NCBI RefSeq assembly: GCF_900167455.1
Contig: NZ_FUWJ01000002.1
Coordinates: 1,054,305-1,118,304 of the forward strand
Direction of reading: 5' to 3'
Origin: Enhydrobacter aerosaccus
GTDB lineage: Bacteria; Pseudomonadota; Alphaproteobacteria; Reyranellales; Reyranellaceae
DNA: 64,000 nucleotides
Under the pieces are notes generated by a model. The model saw only the letters and a program-made list of their open reading frames with translations. It made no database searches and was not told the origin of the DNA. Both the position numbers and the translations under genes were made by a program. Numbering within the stretch: the first letter of the stretch is position 1; each line of letters opens with the position of its first letter. Positions 8,767 through 18,061 of the stretch are shown here, piece after piece.

Positions 8767-11586
8767 TCACCAGCGATAGCGGATCGACGCAGTGCCAGCA
8801 TAACTCTGTGAAATGCCCGAGAATTCACCATCGAATCTGGCCACCACCGACATCTGTGGTGTGAGGAGATATTCACCGCTCACCGACGCCAGTGCCGAGT
8901 CAGAGGACGGTGTCGCGCCGTTTACGATGAAGGTCGATCCAGGCAGCGCCTGAAAGGCAGCTACGACGGTCGGATTGGTGATAAAGTCGTGCGCCCACGC
9001 CAGCCGCCCGCGCAGCATCAGCGGTTTGCCGTCGGCTTGCATCTGGTTGTCAAAGCGGGCGCCGAGCTCGGTGCGTGTATCGGTGGCGTCAGAGGCATTG
9101 TAATTGAGTCCGAAGCCGCCGCCCGTTCGGTCCGTCTCACCGTAAGCCGGCGTATGAAAGGTCTGGTACTGCACAGCGCCATACGGCGTGATTCCGACAT
9201 TTTGGGATGTTGTCGCGAAGCGATAGCCTCCCTCGGCCCGCGCTGCGTAGCTCTGCGCCGTGAAGCGCGCCGTCAGCTGATCCCCCAACGCCGATCGGCT
9301 CGTGTTCACGAGATGCTCCGCGAATGCCAATCCCGCCGACGCATAAGCCGGACCGTCCCGCGTCATTCCGTAAAGACCGGCTTGGAACGACGTGCTGTTG
9401 CCACCTCCCAGTCCGCCACCAAGTCCCCAGTTCATGCCGCCTGCCGCAATCGCGATACCCAGCAGCGTCTCACGCGAATAGTTGTAATCGAGGCCTGCCG
9501 CACCACCATAGGTGCTGGCCGTCACGCTACTCGTGCCGACCATATTGTTGCCGCTTGTATTGCCCCCGCCACCGAAGCCGGCGCCCCACGCCGCCCATCG
9601 CCGTTGCCATGCCGCGTCGAGGTCGGCGGCCTCGAGGTCGCAGCCGCAGAAGGCATCCTCTTTCATTACGCCAGCCGAAGGTTGTGCCGATGACGCTGGC
9701 CCCGATTGCGGTCCGCTCGGACCACATGCCCGTCCCGAAACGCACGGATCCAGCATCAACGCCATGAACTGCGTCATCATCGATGTTGCGCCGATCCGGC
9801 TACCCGTCATCGCCTGGCCAGCAAGCTGAGATAGCGAAGCAGACAAATTGCCGCCGGACAGATTGAACAGGCCGGTAAAGTTCGGCGGTAACGGACCGCC
9901 GGAATTGAAGTAGTTATTGATGCCGGCTGCGACGCTTTGCTGGTTCTGGTTGAAACCTTCGCCGCCCAATCCCTGCGGTTGTGCCAGCAGCGCCGTGAGA
10001 TTCAGGTAGGCATCGGTTGATGAATAGGAAAGGCTTGCTGCGAACGCCCGGGGAAGGTTCGCCGTGGTGAAGCCGGAGAAGGTCGAGCCGCCCAACCCTG
10101 TCGAATGAAGAATTAGGTAAGTCTTTTGCAGATATCCGCCCGGCGCAAAGCTCGCAAGGACGGTCCCATTCAAGGTCGCATTGCCGATGACGTTGGCAAA
10201 GGTGGATGCCGTCGGGTTCACGTAAATTTGGTAGGAAGAGCCGACGGCCAAGGTCAGGCTTCCCGCGATTGTCATTGATGTGCCGGGTGCGTTCGCGGCA
10301 CCTGGAGAGAGGATGCCGCCCGCGTTCACTTGAAGTGTCCCCACAGCGCCGACACCGCTCAAGGTGCCGCCACTCGCGACGGTCGTCAGGCCGGCACTCG
10401 TGATCGAACCAGAGACATTGAGAGTCCCCCCGCTCACCACCCAGTTGGACGTCGAAGTCTGAGTACCCGTTAACGTCCAGATACCGCTTCCGGTCTTTTC
10501 ATAGCTGCCAAAGTTCTGAAACTGCAGGCCTAAGGCCGAGACGTCGAAGGTCCCGCCGGTCGTCCCGCCAAGCTGCAGTTTGTCGGCGGCACTGAATGCC
10601 GCGACATTGCCCGTGATCGTCGATCCAGCCTGCAATTGCAGGATATTGGTGCCACCCGTAAAGGTAACAGCATCAGCTCGTACGCCCGCACCTGACAGGC
10701 CCCCGCTGATGCTGCCGCCGTTAATGATATTCAGGTTACTGCCGATGATGCCTACGCCGCCGACGCCGGCCGCGCCGGCATCGCCGGTGCCGCCTCCGGC
10801 TGCCCCACCGTTACCACCTGCGATCATCCCGACGTTCCGAATGGTTAATGTCGCGCCGGTGACACCCGCAGCGCCGCTTCCACCATTGCCATTGCCACCA
10901 GTCAGACTGCCGCCACCAGCACCGCCATTGCCGCCAGTGATACTGCCCGAGTTGATTAACTCGGCGCCGGTCGCACTGAAGGCAATGCCGAGCCCACCAT
11001 CGCCGCCACCGCCGGCATAGTCGTGGGTGGACACTCCACCATTGCCGCCGCTGCCCCCAGCGATGCTTGACCTATTGGTATAGGTAATCGCGGCATTGAC
11101 TACCGCCCCGTATCCTCCCTCCCCGCCGCCACCGCCGCCGCCGAGGCTGCCCTGGCTGCCGCCAGCGCCGCCACCACCCCCGCTCAAAGGCGAAGCATTG
11201 GTGGTCGCCGTGGTGACGACCGCACCATGAGCGCCGCCGCCACCGCCGCCGCCGCCCTGTTGTAAACCAAATATCGCGTCCGCGCCGGCCCCGCCCGACC
11301 CTCCCGGCGATACCGCGCCTGCACCTCCGCTCGCGGAGCCAGCGCTGCCGGAACCACCGCTGCCACCGGTAACTCCCGCACCGCCGCCGCCGCCTGCAGT
11401 CAGGCCTGATCCAGAAGCGCCGACACCACCTGCCGAGTTGGCACTTCCACTACCGCCGGGAGCCGACACGCCGGGCGACCCACCGCCTCCAGCGCCGCCA
11501 CTGTCTGCTAGCGCCACGGCATTGCAGAACAACACAAGCGCGAAAGCCAATCCGGATGACGAGGCCAACGATTTCCTTCCGGACAT
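8767..11586 (-). CDS. Autotransporter with a very Gly-rich passenger domain
   Basis: This 939-residue exported protein has three parts. The first is a signal peptide (MSGRKSLASSSG, hydrophobic core, ALADS). The second is a passenger that for about 250 residues is dominated by GG, GA and GS repeats with short beta-helix-like turns (SGSITGGNGGAGGG). The third is a C-terminal outer-membrane beta-barrel of about 280 residues ending in an aromatic residue (SIRYRW), as autotransporters do. I chose ATG 11586 because GAGGTTGAG precedes it and the signal peptide begins there; ATG 11652 in the same frame is an alternative with a weaker site. It converges with the ABC operon, 42 bases apart. Four to five cysteines (DPCVSGRAC, FCGCDLEA) sit between passenger and barrel, which is uncommon for such proteins. 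Adhesion is likely but inferred. Confidence 0.85.
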   Translation of the reverse strand: MSGRKSLASSSGLAFALVLFCNAVALADSGGAGGGGSPGVSAPGGSGSANSAGGVGASGSGLTAGGGGGAGVTGGSGGSGSAGSASGGAGAVSPGGSGGAGADAIFGLQQGGGGGGGGAHGAVVTTATTNASPLSGGGGGAGGSQGSLGGGGGGGEGGYGAVVNAAITYTNRSSIAGGSGGNGGVSTHDYAGGGGDGGLGIAFSATGAELINSGSITGGNGGAGGGSLTGGNGNGGSGAAGVTGATLTIRNVGMIAGGNGGAAGGGTGDAGAAGVGGVGIIGSNLNIINGGSISGGLSGAGVRADAVTFTGGTNILQLQAGSTITGNVAAFSAADKLQLGGTTGGTFDVSALGLQFQNFGSYEKTGSGIWTLTGTQTSTSNWVVSGGTLNVSGSITSAGLTTVASGGTLSGVGAVGTLQVNAGGILSPGAANAPGTSMTIAGSLTLAVGSSYQIYVNPTASTFANVIGNATLNGTVLASFAPGGYLQKTYLILHSTGLGGSTFSGFTTANLPRAFAASLSYSSTDAYLNLTALLAQPQGLGGEGFNQNQQSVAAGINNYFNSGGPLPPNFTGLFNLSGGNLSASLSQLAGQAMTGSRIGATSMMTQFMALMLDPCVSGRACGPSGPQSGPASSAQPSAGVMKEDAFCGCDLEAADLDAAWQRRWAAWGAGFGGGGNTSGNNMVGTSSVTASTYGGAAGLDYNYSRETLLGIAIAAGGMNWGLGGGLGGGNSTSFQAGLYGMTRDGPAYASAGLAFAEHLVNTSRSALGDQLTARFTAQSYAARAEGGYRFATTSQNVGITPYGAVQYQTFHTPAYGETDRTGGGFGLNYNASDATDTRTELGARFDNQMQADGKPLMLRGRLAWAHDFITNPTVVAAFQALPGSTFIVNGATPSSDSALASVSGEYLLTPQMSVVARFDGEFSGISQSYAGTASIRYRW

Positions 11587-11865
11587 TCTCAACCTCGATC
11601 CACAGCGAACTTCCGGGTCGCGTCGCGCGCCGCTGGAATCGGGAGTACTCATTTCCGCTTCAACGCGCAATACGTGTATTATTTGTCTATCACTATCCCA
11701 GGACGAGAAGCAGACCACCCCGTCAAGCCTTCGGCCGGACGGACACCGACGAACCAATGCGTGGAACTGGGTCGAATCAGCGACAGTATTTGAGCATGCG
11801 CGGTTATGAAGACCTCTGTATTAATGAATACGGGAGTACATCGTTGTAGTGGGCAGCGTTCGACA

Positions 11866-12411
11866 ATGACTAAGGCCAAGGGGAAAGGCCCTTCCTTCCG
11901 TCTGGCACAAGCTCCAGGGCCCGATCAGATCCGGCTGTTCTGTTACCTGTTCTTCAATCTCAGCCAGCGCATCGACAACGCCCGCCGTCGGGCCTATGCC
12001 GGCGACCTCGAGGTCGCCTTGATCTCGGAAGCGATTGCGCTCTCGGCGATCGAGCCGCTGATGCGGGATCCGCAGATGCGCGACCACTTCCGGAGCGTGC
12101 GGAACGTCGTCGGGGTCGAGGGCCAGCGCGGTGTCAATGCGCTGTCGATCGCCGCGGCCACCGGCATTCCCCGCGAGACCGTGCGGCGCAAGATCAGGAA
12201 GCTGATCGAGCTTGGCGCCATCACCCAGGTGAAGCGTGGCGAATATGTGATGAAGCCGGGCTTCCTGCAGCGGACCGAGAACCTGGCCTTGCTCCAGCAG
12301 GCCATCAACGACACCATCCGGTTCATCAATACCGCCCTGGATCAGGGGCTCTTCACCTTGACCGGTGACGAGCCCACGGCACCGTCCAGCCGCACAGCGC
12401 GACCGCATTGA
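11866..12411 (+). CDS. Winged helix-turn-helix transcriptional regulator
   Basis: The 181-residue product carries a clear helix-turn-helix around residues 105-140 (SIAAATGIPRETVRRKIRKL, then a wing ELGAITQVKRGEY). The N-terminal half is helical and not recognised. The frame is open from ATG 11806 and also has ATG 11824; none has a convincing ribosome site, and ATG 11866 is chosen because the preceding 20 residues are low in charge and unlike a domain. It is divergent from the autotransporter and precedes scoA by 54 bases, so it may control either. Confidence in the start is low. Confidence 0.7.
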   Translation: MTKAKGKGPSFRLAQAPGPDQIRLFCYLFFNLSQRIDNARRRAYAGDLEVALISEAIALSAIEPLMRDPQMRDHFRSVRNVVGVEGQRGVNALSIAAATGIPRETVRRKIRKLIELGAITQVKRGEYVMKPGFLQRTENLALLQQAINDTIRFINTALDQGLFTLTGDEPTAPSSRTARPH

Positions 12412-12465
12412 CAGCCGGCGAGCCGCTCCCGCATATGCGAAAGGCACGGATTGCAGGAAGAGGCG

Positions 12466-13167
12466 ATGGCGAACAAGGTCTACAAGGATGCCAAGTCGGC
12501 GCTCGATGGTCTGCTGAGCGACGGGCTGATGCTGATGTGTGGCGGCTTCGGGCTGGTCGGCATTCCCGACAAGCTGATCCAGGCGGTCCGTGACTCGGGC
12601 GTGACGGGTCTGACCTGCGTCAGCAACAATGCCGGCATCGACGGCGCCGGATTGGGCCTGTTGCTGGAGACCGGGCAGATCAAGAAGATGATCTCGTCCT
12701 ATGTCGGCGAGAACAAGACCTTCGCCAAGCTCTATCTCGAGGGCAAGCTCGAGCTGGAGTTCAACCCACAGGGTACGCTGGCCGAGCGCGTGCGCGCCGG
12801 CGGCGCCGGCATTCCCGCCTTCTACACCAAGACCGGCGTCGGCACGCTGGTGGCCGAAGGCAAGGAGACCAAGGTGTTCGACGGCGAGGAATACGTGATG
12901 GAGCGCGGCCTGTTCGGCGACATCGCGCTGGTCAAGGCCTGGAAGGGCGATACCGCCGGCAACCTCGTCTATCGCAAGGCCGCGCGGAACTTCAATCCGA
13001 TGATGGCGACCGCGGCCAAGGTCTGCGTCGCCGAGGTCGAGGAGCTGGTGCCGGTGGGGCAGATCGATCCCGATCATGTACACACGCCGGCCGTGTTCGT
13101 GCAGCGCATCTTCTGTGGTGCGCCATACGAGAAGAAGATCGAGCAGCGCACCACGCGCAAGGCTTAG
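12466..13167 (+). CDS. scoA: 3-oxoacid CoA-transferase subunit A
   Basis: The 233-residue protein has the subunit A hallmarks: [15 protein letters not shown] near residues 24-38, the [12 protein letters not shown] loop and the [23 protein letters not shown] block. With ScoB it moves CoA from succinyl-CoA to acetoacetate or a similar 3-oxoacid. AGGAAGAG lies before ATG 12466; the TTG 15 bases earlier is not needed. The gap to scoB is 10 bases, so the pair is an operon. Confidence 0.95.
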   Translation: MANKVYKDAKSALDGLLSDGLMLMCGGFGLVGIPDKLIQAVRDSGVTGLTCVSNNAGIDGAGLGLLLETGQIKKMISSYVGENKTFAKLYLEGKLELEFNPQGTLAERVRAGGAGIPAFYTKTGVGTLVAEGKETKVFDGEEYVMERGLFGDIALVKAWKGDTAGNLVYRKAARNFNPMMATAAKVCVAEVEELVPVGQIDPDHVHTPAVFVQRIFCGAPYEKKIEQRTTRKA

Positions 13168-13177
13168 GAGAGCGAAG

Positions 13178-13840
13178 ATGGCTTGGACCCGCGATCAGAT
13201 GGCGGCGCGCGCCGCCAAGGAACTGAAGGACGGCTTCTACGTCAATCTCGGCATCGGCATTCCGACGCTGGTCTCGAATTACGTGCCCGAGGATGTCGAC
13301 ATCACACTGCAGAGCGAGAACGGCATGCTGGGCGTCGGCCCGTTCCCGTTCGACAACGAGGTCGATGCCGACATCATCAATGCCGGCAAGCAGACGGTGA
13401 CCGAGGTGAAAGGTACCTCGTATTTCAGCTCGGCCGACAGCTTCGCCATGATCCGCGGCGGCCATATCGACCTGTCGATCCTGGGCGCCATGGAAGTGGC
13501 GGAGAACGGCGATCTCGCCAACTGGATGATCCCGGGCAAGATGGTGAAGGGCATGGGCGGGGCGATGGATCTCGTCGCCGGCGTGAAGCGCGTCATCGTC
13601 ACCATGGAGCATGTCTCCAAGGACGGTCAGTCGAAGCTCCTCAAGGCCTGCACCCTGCCGCTGACCGGCCGGCGCGTGGTCGACATGGTGATCAGCGAGC
13701 TCGGCGTGTTCACGGTCGACAAGCACGGCGCCGGCGGCGTCACCCTGCTCGAGCTGGCCGATGCCGTCAGCGTCGACGAGGTCAAGGCCAAGACCCAGGC
13801 CAAGCTCTCGATCGCGCCGGGCCTCAAGGTCGTCGCCTGA
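13178..13840 (+). CDS. scoB: 3-oxoacid CoA-transferase subunit B
   Basis: The 220-residue protein holds the catalytic-Glu motif of SCOT-type subunit B in [14 protein letters not shown] near residue 47, the glycine loop GIGIPTLV, and the C-terminal [19 protein letters not shown] block. TAGGAGAGCGAAG precedes ATG 13178. It forms the active enzyme with ScoA and feeds ketone-body or 3-oxoacid degradation to acetyl-CoA. Confidence 0.95.
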   Translation: MAWTRDQMAARAAKELKDGFYVNLGIGIPTLVSNYVPEDVDITLQSENGMLGVGPFPFDNEVDADIINAGKQTVTEVKGTSYFSSADSFAMIRGGHIDLSILGAMEVAENGDLANWMIPGKMVKGMGGAMDLVAGVKRVIVTMEHVSKDGQSKLLKACTLPLTGRRVVDMVISELGVFTVDKHGAGGVTLLELADAVSVDEVKAKTQAKLSIAPGLKVVA

Positions 13841-14274
13841 ACGTCAGGCGGATCGAGACAGCCATCGACATCGCCGCCCGTCCGGCGGCGGTGTGGGACG
13901 AGTTGATCGATTTCGCCACCTACCCGGACTGGAACCCCTTCATCTGCCGCCTGTCCGGCGAAGCGTCGGTCGGCGCCAGGCTGGCCGTCACGGTGCAGCC
14001 GCCCGGCCGTCGGGCAGTCACCTTCAAGCCGACGGTCCTCGCCGCGACGCCGGGCCGTGAACTGCGCTGGCTGGGCCGCACGGTTCTGCCCGGCCTGCTC
14101 GATGGCGAGCACGGCTTCGTCCTGGAGCCGAAGGCCGGCGGTTGCCGCCTGCGCCAGCAAGAGACCTTCAGTGGATTGCTGGTACCGCTGCTCTCGGATC
14201 TATTGGCCGATACCGAGCGCGGCTTCATCGACATGAACCAGGCGCTCAAGCATCGGATCGAGAACCGCTGTTAG
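13837..14274 (+). CDS. SRPBCC-family protein with an apparent CTG start
   Basis: The product of about 145 residues fits the SRPBCC ligand-binding fold from its first strand ([20 protein letters not shown], then YPDWNPFI) to the final helix ([16 protein letters not shown]). No ATG, GTG or TTG lies between the end of scoB and the first domain strand; the only GTG (13891) would cut off that strand. CTG at 13837 overlaps the scoB stop as CTGA with an AAGG eight bases before it, so I propose a rare CTG start coupled to scoB translation. The alternative is an upstream in-frame start inside scoB. The function is unknown; lipid or polyketide-like ligands are typical of the fold. Confidence 0.65.
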   Translation: MNVRRIETAIDIAARPAAVWDELIDFATYPDWNPFICRLSGEASVGARLAVTVQPPGRRAVTFKPTVLAATPGRELRWLGRTVLPGLLDGEHGFVLEPKAGGCRLRQQETFSGLLVPLLSDLLADTERGFIDMNQALKHRIENRC

Positions 14275-14293
14275 AGCGCGATGCTGCGGCGCC

Positions 14294-14980
14294 TCACCAC
14301 TTGGCCAGGAACTGGCGCAGCGGCTCGGCGCCGGGATTGGTGAAGCGACGGTCGATCACGATCGCGCGGCCGGTCGCATCGGCGCCATAGTAGAGCGCGT
14401 TCCAGTCGTTGTCGGCGTCGATGTACGAGCCTTCGAGCGAGGCGCCGGCAAACAGGCCGTTAGAGTTGGCGAAGGCGACGATGTCGCCGCCCGCGGCCGC
14501 CGTGGTCGCCCCTTCGAAGCCCGCGCCGACCGCGACCATGGTCACGCCGGCTTCAGCGCCGAACTTGAACTTCTTGTCCAGGATCGCGTTCAGGCCCTTC
14601 TCGGTGCGGATGATGAACACGATCTCCGAGACCTTGCCACCGACCTGCAGGCCGATGCTGCCGGAGCCCATGAAGTAGAAGGCCGGATACGACCAGTCGT
14701 TGGGCCGGCTCTGCGCCACCAGCACGCCGCGCCCGCCGGCAGCGCCGAGGATGAAGCCACCCTGCACCAATTCGGGAATGATGATCAGGCCCTTGGCGCT
14801 GGGCATGAGCTTGAGCGCGTCGGGGAAGTCCTTGCCACTCAGCACCTTCTGCGCCGACTGCAGGCATTGATCGACCAGCGCCTGGCGTCGCGCATCGGCG
14901 CGGGCGACCGTGGCGCCGATGAACGGCGCGGCCAGGGACGCCATGCTGCCGGCCAGGACGGATCGGCGATCGAGCTTCAT
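14294..14980 (-). CDS. Exported SYLF/YSC84-domain lipid-binding protein
   Basis: This 228-residue protein has a Tat-type leader (KLDRRSVLAGS; cleavage near ARADA) followed by a SYLF domain: SAKGLIIIPELVQGGFILG, the GGRGVLVAQ stretch, GSIGLQVGGKVSEIVFI and the terminal SLEGSYIDADNDWNALYYG. Family members bind phosphoinositides or other lipids in the periplasm. AAGGAGCAGTCA before ATG 14980 gives a clear start; the longer upstream frame is not coding. Confidence 0.88.
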   Translation of the reverse strand: MKLDRRSVLAGSMASLAAPFIGATVARADARRQALVDQCLQSAQKVLSGKDFPDALKLMPSAKGLIIIPELVQGGFILGAAGGRGVLVAQSRPNDWSYPAFYFMGSGSIGLQVGGKVSEIVFIIRTEKGLNAILDKKFKFGAEAGVTMVAVGAGFEGATTAAAGGDIVAFANSNGLFAGASLEGSYIDADNDWNALYYGADATGRAIVIDRRFTNPGAEPLRQFLAKW

Positions 14981-15072
14981 TGACTGCTCCTTGGTTGGCG
15001 GGCCGGCGCCGGGGAAGCGCCTTCGTGGCCACAACATCGAATCATACCATGGTTCGGGGCCGAATTGCGGCC

Positions 15073-15642
15073 TCAGCCCCGCGGCGCCGGGCGATCTTTT
15101 AGTGTCAACGGCAGCCCGGCGGTCATCAGGATGACGCGGTCGGCCCGCTCGGCCATGCGCATGTTGAGGCGGCCCTGCGCGTCGCGGAAGGCTCGCCCGA
15201 GCGGCGTCTCGGGGACGATGCCGAGACCGACTTCGTTGCTCACGAACAGCACTGGTGACGCGAGTCCTTCGAGCGAACGCACCAGCTCGTCGGCCGCCTC
15301 GTCGAGATCGGCGCCGGCATGCATCAGGTTCGATAGCCAGAGCGTGAGGCAATCGACGAGGATCGGCTGGCGCGGCGCGGCTGCGCCCTGGATCGCGACG
15401 GCCAGCTTCAACGGCTCCTCGATCGTGGTCCAACCACCGCCGCGCCGCGCCCGGTGCGCCATGATGCGCGTCGCCATCTCGACATCGCCGGCCTGCGCGG
15501 TGGCGATATAGACGGCCTGCCGCGGCAGCCCACCGAACAGCGTGCCGGTCGCCAGCTTCTCCGCATGCGTGCTCTTGCCGGAACGTGCACCGCCCAGCAC
15601 TAGCGTCACGGGCGGCAAGGATGAAGACCTTGTATGCTCCAT
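15073..15642 (-). CDS. cobU: Adenosylcobinamide kinase / adenosylcobinamide-phosphate guanylyltransferase
   Basis: This 189-residue protein has a P-loop GGARSGKST at residues 17-25, the VDCLTLWLSN motif and VSNEVGLGIVPE, all diagnostic of CobU/CobP. It phosphorylates adenosylcobinamide and then attaches GMP, making the substrate of CobS. Its start overlaps the stop of the methyltransferase gene by one base (TGATG), and it is the last gene of the cobS-cobC-methyltransferase-cobU operon. Confidence 0.96.
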   Translation of the reverse strand: MEHTRSSSLPPVTLVLGGARSGKSTHAEKLATGTLFGGLPRQAVYIATAQAGDVEMATRIMAHRARRGGGWTTIEEPLKLAVAIQGAAAPRQPILVDCLTLWLSNLMHAGADLDEAADELVRSLEGLASPVLFVSNEVGLGIVPETPLGRAFRDAQGRLNMRMAERADRVILMTAGLPLTLKDRPAPRG

Positions 15643-16484
15643 CAGTGGAAGCCGGCAGTCACCAGCCAGCAGGCGCCGGGCAGACGAATGCCGTCGGGGC
15701 TCTCGTGCGGCTTGAGCACCTCAGCGACGGCCTTCAGCGCCTTGTCGCGCGCGTCGGGCGCCGCCTCGGCGAGCAGCCGCGACAGCGGTCCGAATCGCAC
15801 CAGGCTGTCCAACACGGCGGCAACGTCACGGCCCAACAGGACCGGACGGTCGATCGCCTCGAAGCGCGGCGTGCCGAATCCAGCCGCGGTCAGGATGCGT
15901 TCGACATGCGCCCTGTCGCCGAAGGCATATTGGCCGGGCTCTTCCGGTCCCGGCCGCTCGAACGGCGGCAGGAACGGCGCCGCCGCCCGCAGCGGCACCA
16001 GGCCCCAGGGATTCTCCTGCGGGGTGCGCCAGCAGATGAACACCAGCCGACCGCCGGGCTTGAGTGCGCGGTGCAGGTTGCGGAAAGCCGCCACTGGATC
16101 GGCGAAGAACATGACGCCGAAGCGCGAGAAGATGAGATCGATGCTGGCGGCCTCGAATGCCTGGGTCGCGGCATCACCGACGACGAAGGTCGCGTTGGCC
16201 GGCGCCTGCTGCCGCGCCGCCGCCACCAGCACTTCGGATATATCGACCCCGAGCACGCGCCCACCCGGCTGGACTGCCCGCGCCAGCACGGCCGAGGTCT
16301 CACCGGTGCCGCAGCCGACATCCAGCACCGATTCGCCTGGCTTCGCCGCGGCCGCCGTGAGGACAGCGTCGCCGAAACTGGCAACCGTCTGCTGGATGCG
16401 CTGGTACGACGCCAGCCAGCCTTCGCCGCCCGGCCCGTTCCAGAACGACGCCTGTTCGGCGGCGAGTTCGGCCTGCGTCTTCAT
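15642..16484 (-). CDS. Class I SAM-dependent methyltransferase within the cob operon
   Basis: The 280-residue protein has motif I LDVGCGTGETSAV near residue 54, the acidic loop GVDISE, the IDLIFSRFGVMFF post-motif and ALKPGGRLVFICWR, all of the Methyltransf_11/UbiE-like class. Its start overlaps the cobC stop as ATGA and its stop overlaps the cobU start, so it is translated in step with both. It is not one of the classical corrin-ring methylases, and the substrate is unknown. Confidence 0.87.
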   Translation of the reverse strand: MKTQAELAAEQASFWNGPGGEGWLASYQRIQQTVASFGDAVLTAAAAKPGESVLDVGCGTGETSAVLARAVQPGGRVLGVDISEVLVAAARQQAPANATFVVGDAATQAFEAASIDLIFSRFGVMFFADPVAAFRNLHRALKPGGRLVFICWRTPQENPWGLVPLRAAAPFLPPFERPGPEEPGQYAFGDRAHVERILTAAGFGTPRFEAIDRPVLLGRDVAAVLDSLVRFGPLSRLLAEAAPDARDKALKAVAEVLKPHESPDGIRLPGACWLVTAGFH

Positions 16485-17170
16485 GCCTTGCTCGCCTCGG
16501 CATGGCTGGCATGGGCATGGGCCTGCACGATCTGGCGCGGCATGTAGTTGGTGAAGACGACACGCCAGGCATGCTCTGGATCGGCCTGCTCGAAATGCTC
16601 GATCAGCGTGACCGAGACATTCTCGATCTCGAAGCGCACGGCAGCCTCGGGATGCATGTTGAAGGCGTGTGCGAGCGCGGCGCGGATGGTGCCGCCATGC
16701 GCCGTCGCGACGATGTCGCGGCCGCGGTATTTCTCGGTCAGTCGCTCGATGCTGCGCACCGTGCGCTCGCGCAGATCGACGAAGCTCTCGCCGCCCGGCG
16801 GTCGCCGCTCGGGAGGCGCCAGCCAGAAGAGATGGTTGTCGCCGTGCCGCTCGGCGATCTCGGCATAGGTGAGGCCCTGCCACTCGCCGAAATGCTGCTC
16901 GGCCAGATCGGGATCGATCAACACCTCGCCGAACTCGGCGCCGGCCTTGCCCAGACTCTCGGCGGTCTTGCGCGCACGCAGGAGGTTGGAGGAGTACCAG
17001 ACCGCACCCTTCGGCAGGAGCGCCGCCTGGTGGCGGAACAGCTCCTCGTTGCTGACGTCGCAATCCTTATCGAACTGCCCGTAGCACTTGCGCTCCGGAT
17101 TGGGCACCGGCGCATGCCGCACCCACCACCAGCGCGTGATCGATCCGGTGATCTTGGCTCCCGTCGCCAT
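16481..17170 (-). CDS. cobC: Histidine phosphatase family protein, probable alpha-ribazole phosphatase
   Basis: This 229-residue protein has the phosphoglycerate-mutase fold with the catalytic histidine in VRHAPV near residue 18, the Arg in LLRARKTAESL, the acid in GEWQGLTY and the second His in ATAHGGTIRAAL. Lying between cobS and cobU, it most likely removes the 5' phosphate from alpha-ribazole phosphate or adenosylcobalamin phosphate. The N-terminal RHAP replaces the more usual RHG or RHGE. The role is inferred from context. Confidence 0.82.
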   Translation of the reverse strand: MATGAKITGSITRWWWVRHAPVPNPERKCYGQFDKDCDVSNEELFRHQAALLPKGAVWYSSNLLRARKTAESLGKAGAEFGEVLIDPDLAEQHFGEWQGLTYAEIAERHGDNHLFWLAPPERRPPGGESFVDLRERTVRSIERLTEKYRGRDIVATAHGGTIRAALAHAFNMHPEAAVRFEIENVSVTLIEHFEQADPEHAWRVVFTNYMPRQIVQAHAHASHAEASKA

Positions 17171-17212
17171 GCCTGCTCCTCGAAATGAACCCGTGTTGCG
17201 TGCGCGGCTTAT

Positions 17213-18028
17213 CTAGTGGGCAATGAACAGCGCCGCCACCACGAGAAACGCCAGCTCGGCGGCTTGCTCGATCGCGCCCAGCGTGTCGCCGGTATAGCCG
17301 CCGATCCGTTCCGCGATCCAGCGCGCCCCGAACCACGCCACCGCGATCGCCGCCGCAGGCGCCAGGATGGCAGCGAAGAAGCCCTTGCCGACCAGCAGGA
17401 TGAAGGCGAGCACGCCGCCGATGCCGATCGCCAGCGCGACGCCATTGTCGGTGGGCTTGCCGGCCTGCGCGCCGAGCCCATTGCCGTGCACCGGCGCATA
17501 GGCGAGCAGCGGATAGGCCAGCACGGCGCGCGACATCGCATGAGCGGCCATCAGCACCGCAAGCCCCGTCCCGCCGCTGAACTGCGCCAGGCAGGCGATC
17601 TTGATGATCACCGACAACGCCAGCGCCAACACGCCGAACGTGCCGTTGCGGCTGTCTCGCATGATCTCCAACCGCCGCTCGGGCTCCAGCCCGTGCGGGC
17701 CGAGCCCGTCGGCCGTATCGGCCAGGCCATCCTCGTGCAGGGCGCGTGTAGTCAGCACCGCCGCCCCGACGGCCAGGGCGGCGGCGAGCCAGCCTGGCCC
17801 CGCGACGGCGCGCACGATGGCAAAGACCAGTCCGGCCGCCAGCCCGACGGCCGCGCCCACGAACGGCAGCACCGGCAAGACGTCGGCCAACGGCCAGCGC
17901 GGCAGGCCGACATCGAACTTCACGCCGGTGAAGAACGACGCCTGCTCCTTGAAGGCCTGCAGCCATTCGTCGAACGACGCCGGTTGATTGGCCGAGATGG
18001 CTTCGGGGAACTCGTTGGGGCTGGTCAT
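17213..18028 (-). CDS. cobS: Adenosylcobinamide-GDP ribazoletransferase
   Basis: The 271-residue membrane protein has a start region typical of CobS (ASFFTGVKFDVGLPRW), the metal-binding motif LHEDGLADTADGLG near residue 98, the RDSRNGTFGVLAL signature and several membrane helices. It joins adenosylcobinamide-GDP to alpha-ribazole to make adenosylcobalamin. It is the first gene of the operon, 42 bases ahead of cobC, and is divergent from cobT. Confidence 0.95.
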   Translation of the reverse strand: MTSPNEFPEAISANQPASFDEWLQAFKEQASFFTGVKFDVGLPRWPLADVLPVLPFVGAAVGLAAGLVFAIVRAVAGPGWLAAALAVGAAVLTTRALHEDGLADTADGLGPHGLEPERRLEIMRDSRNGTFGVLALALSVIIKIACLAQFSGGTGLAVLMAAHAMSRAVLAYPLLAYAPVHGNGLGAQAGKPTDNGVALAIGIGGVLAFILLVGKGFFAAILAPAAAIAVAWFGARWIAERIGGYTGDTLGAIEQAAELAFLVVAALFIAH

Positions 18029-18061
18029 GGCGCGCCAAATATAGGATGGTCCGCGCCCTCT
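18029..18061. promoter_or_regulatory. Compact divergent control region between cobS and cobT
   Basis: Only 33 bases separate the two start codons. A TATAGGAT hexamer-like run lies inside. The space is too small for a cobalamin riboswitch, so both promoters must overlap each other or reach into the coding regions. Confidence 0.35.

Noticed and set aside
18029..18061. Cobalamin riboswitch at the cob genes
   Set aside because: The gap between cobS and cobT is only 33 bases, far too short for the roughly 200-base element.
17216..18061. N-terminal extension of cobT back to 17216
   Set aside because: The stretch overlaps cobS on the other strand and is His/Arg/Gln-rich; the cobT family starts near 18062.
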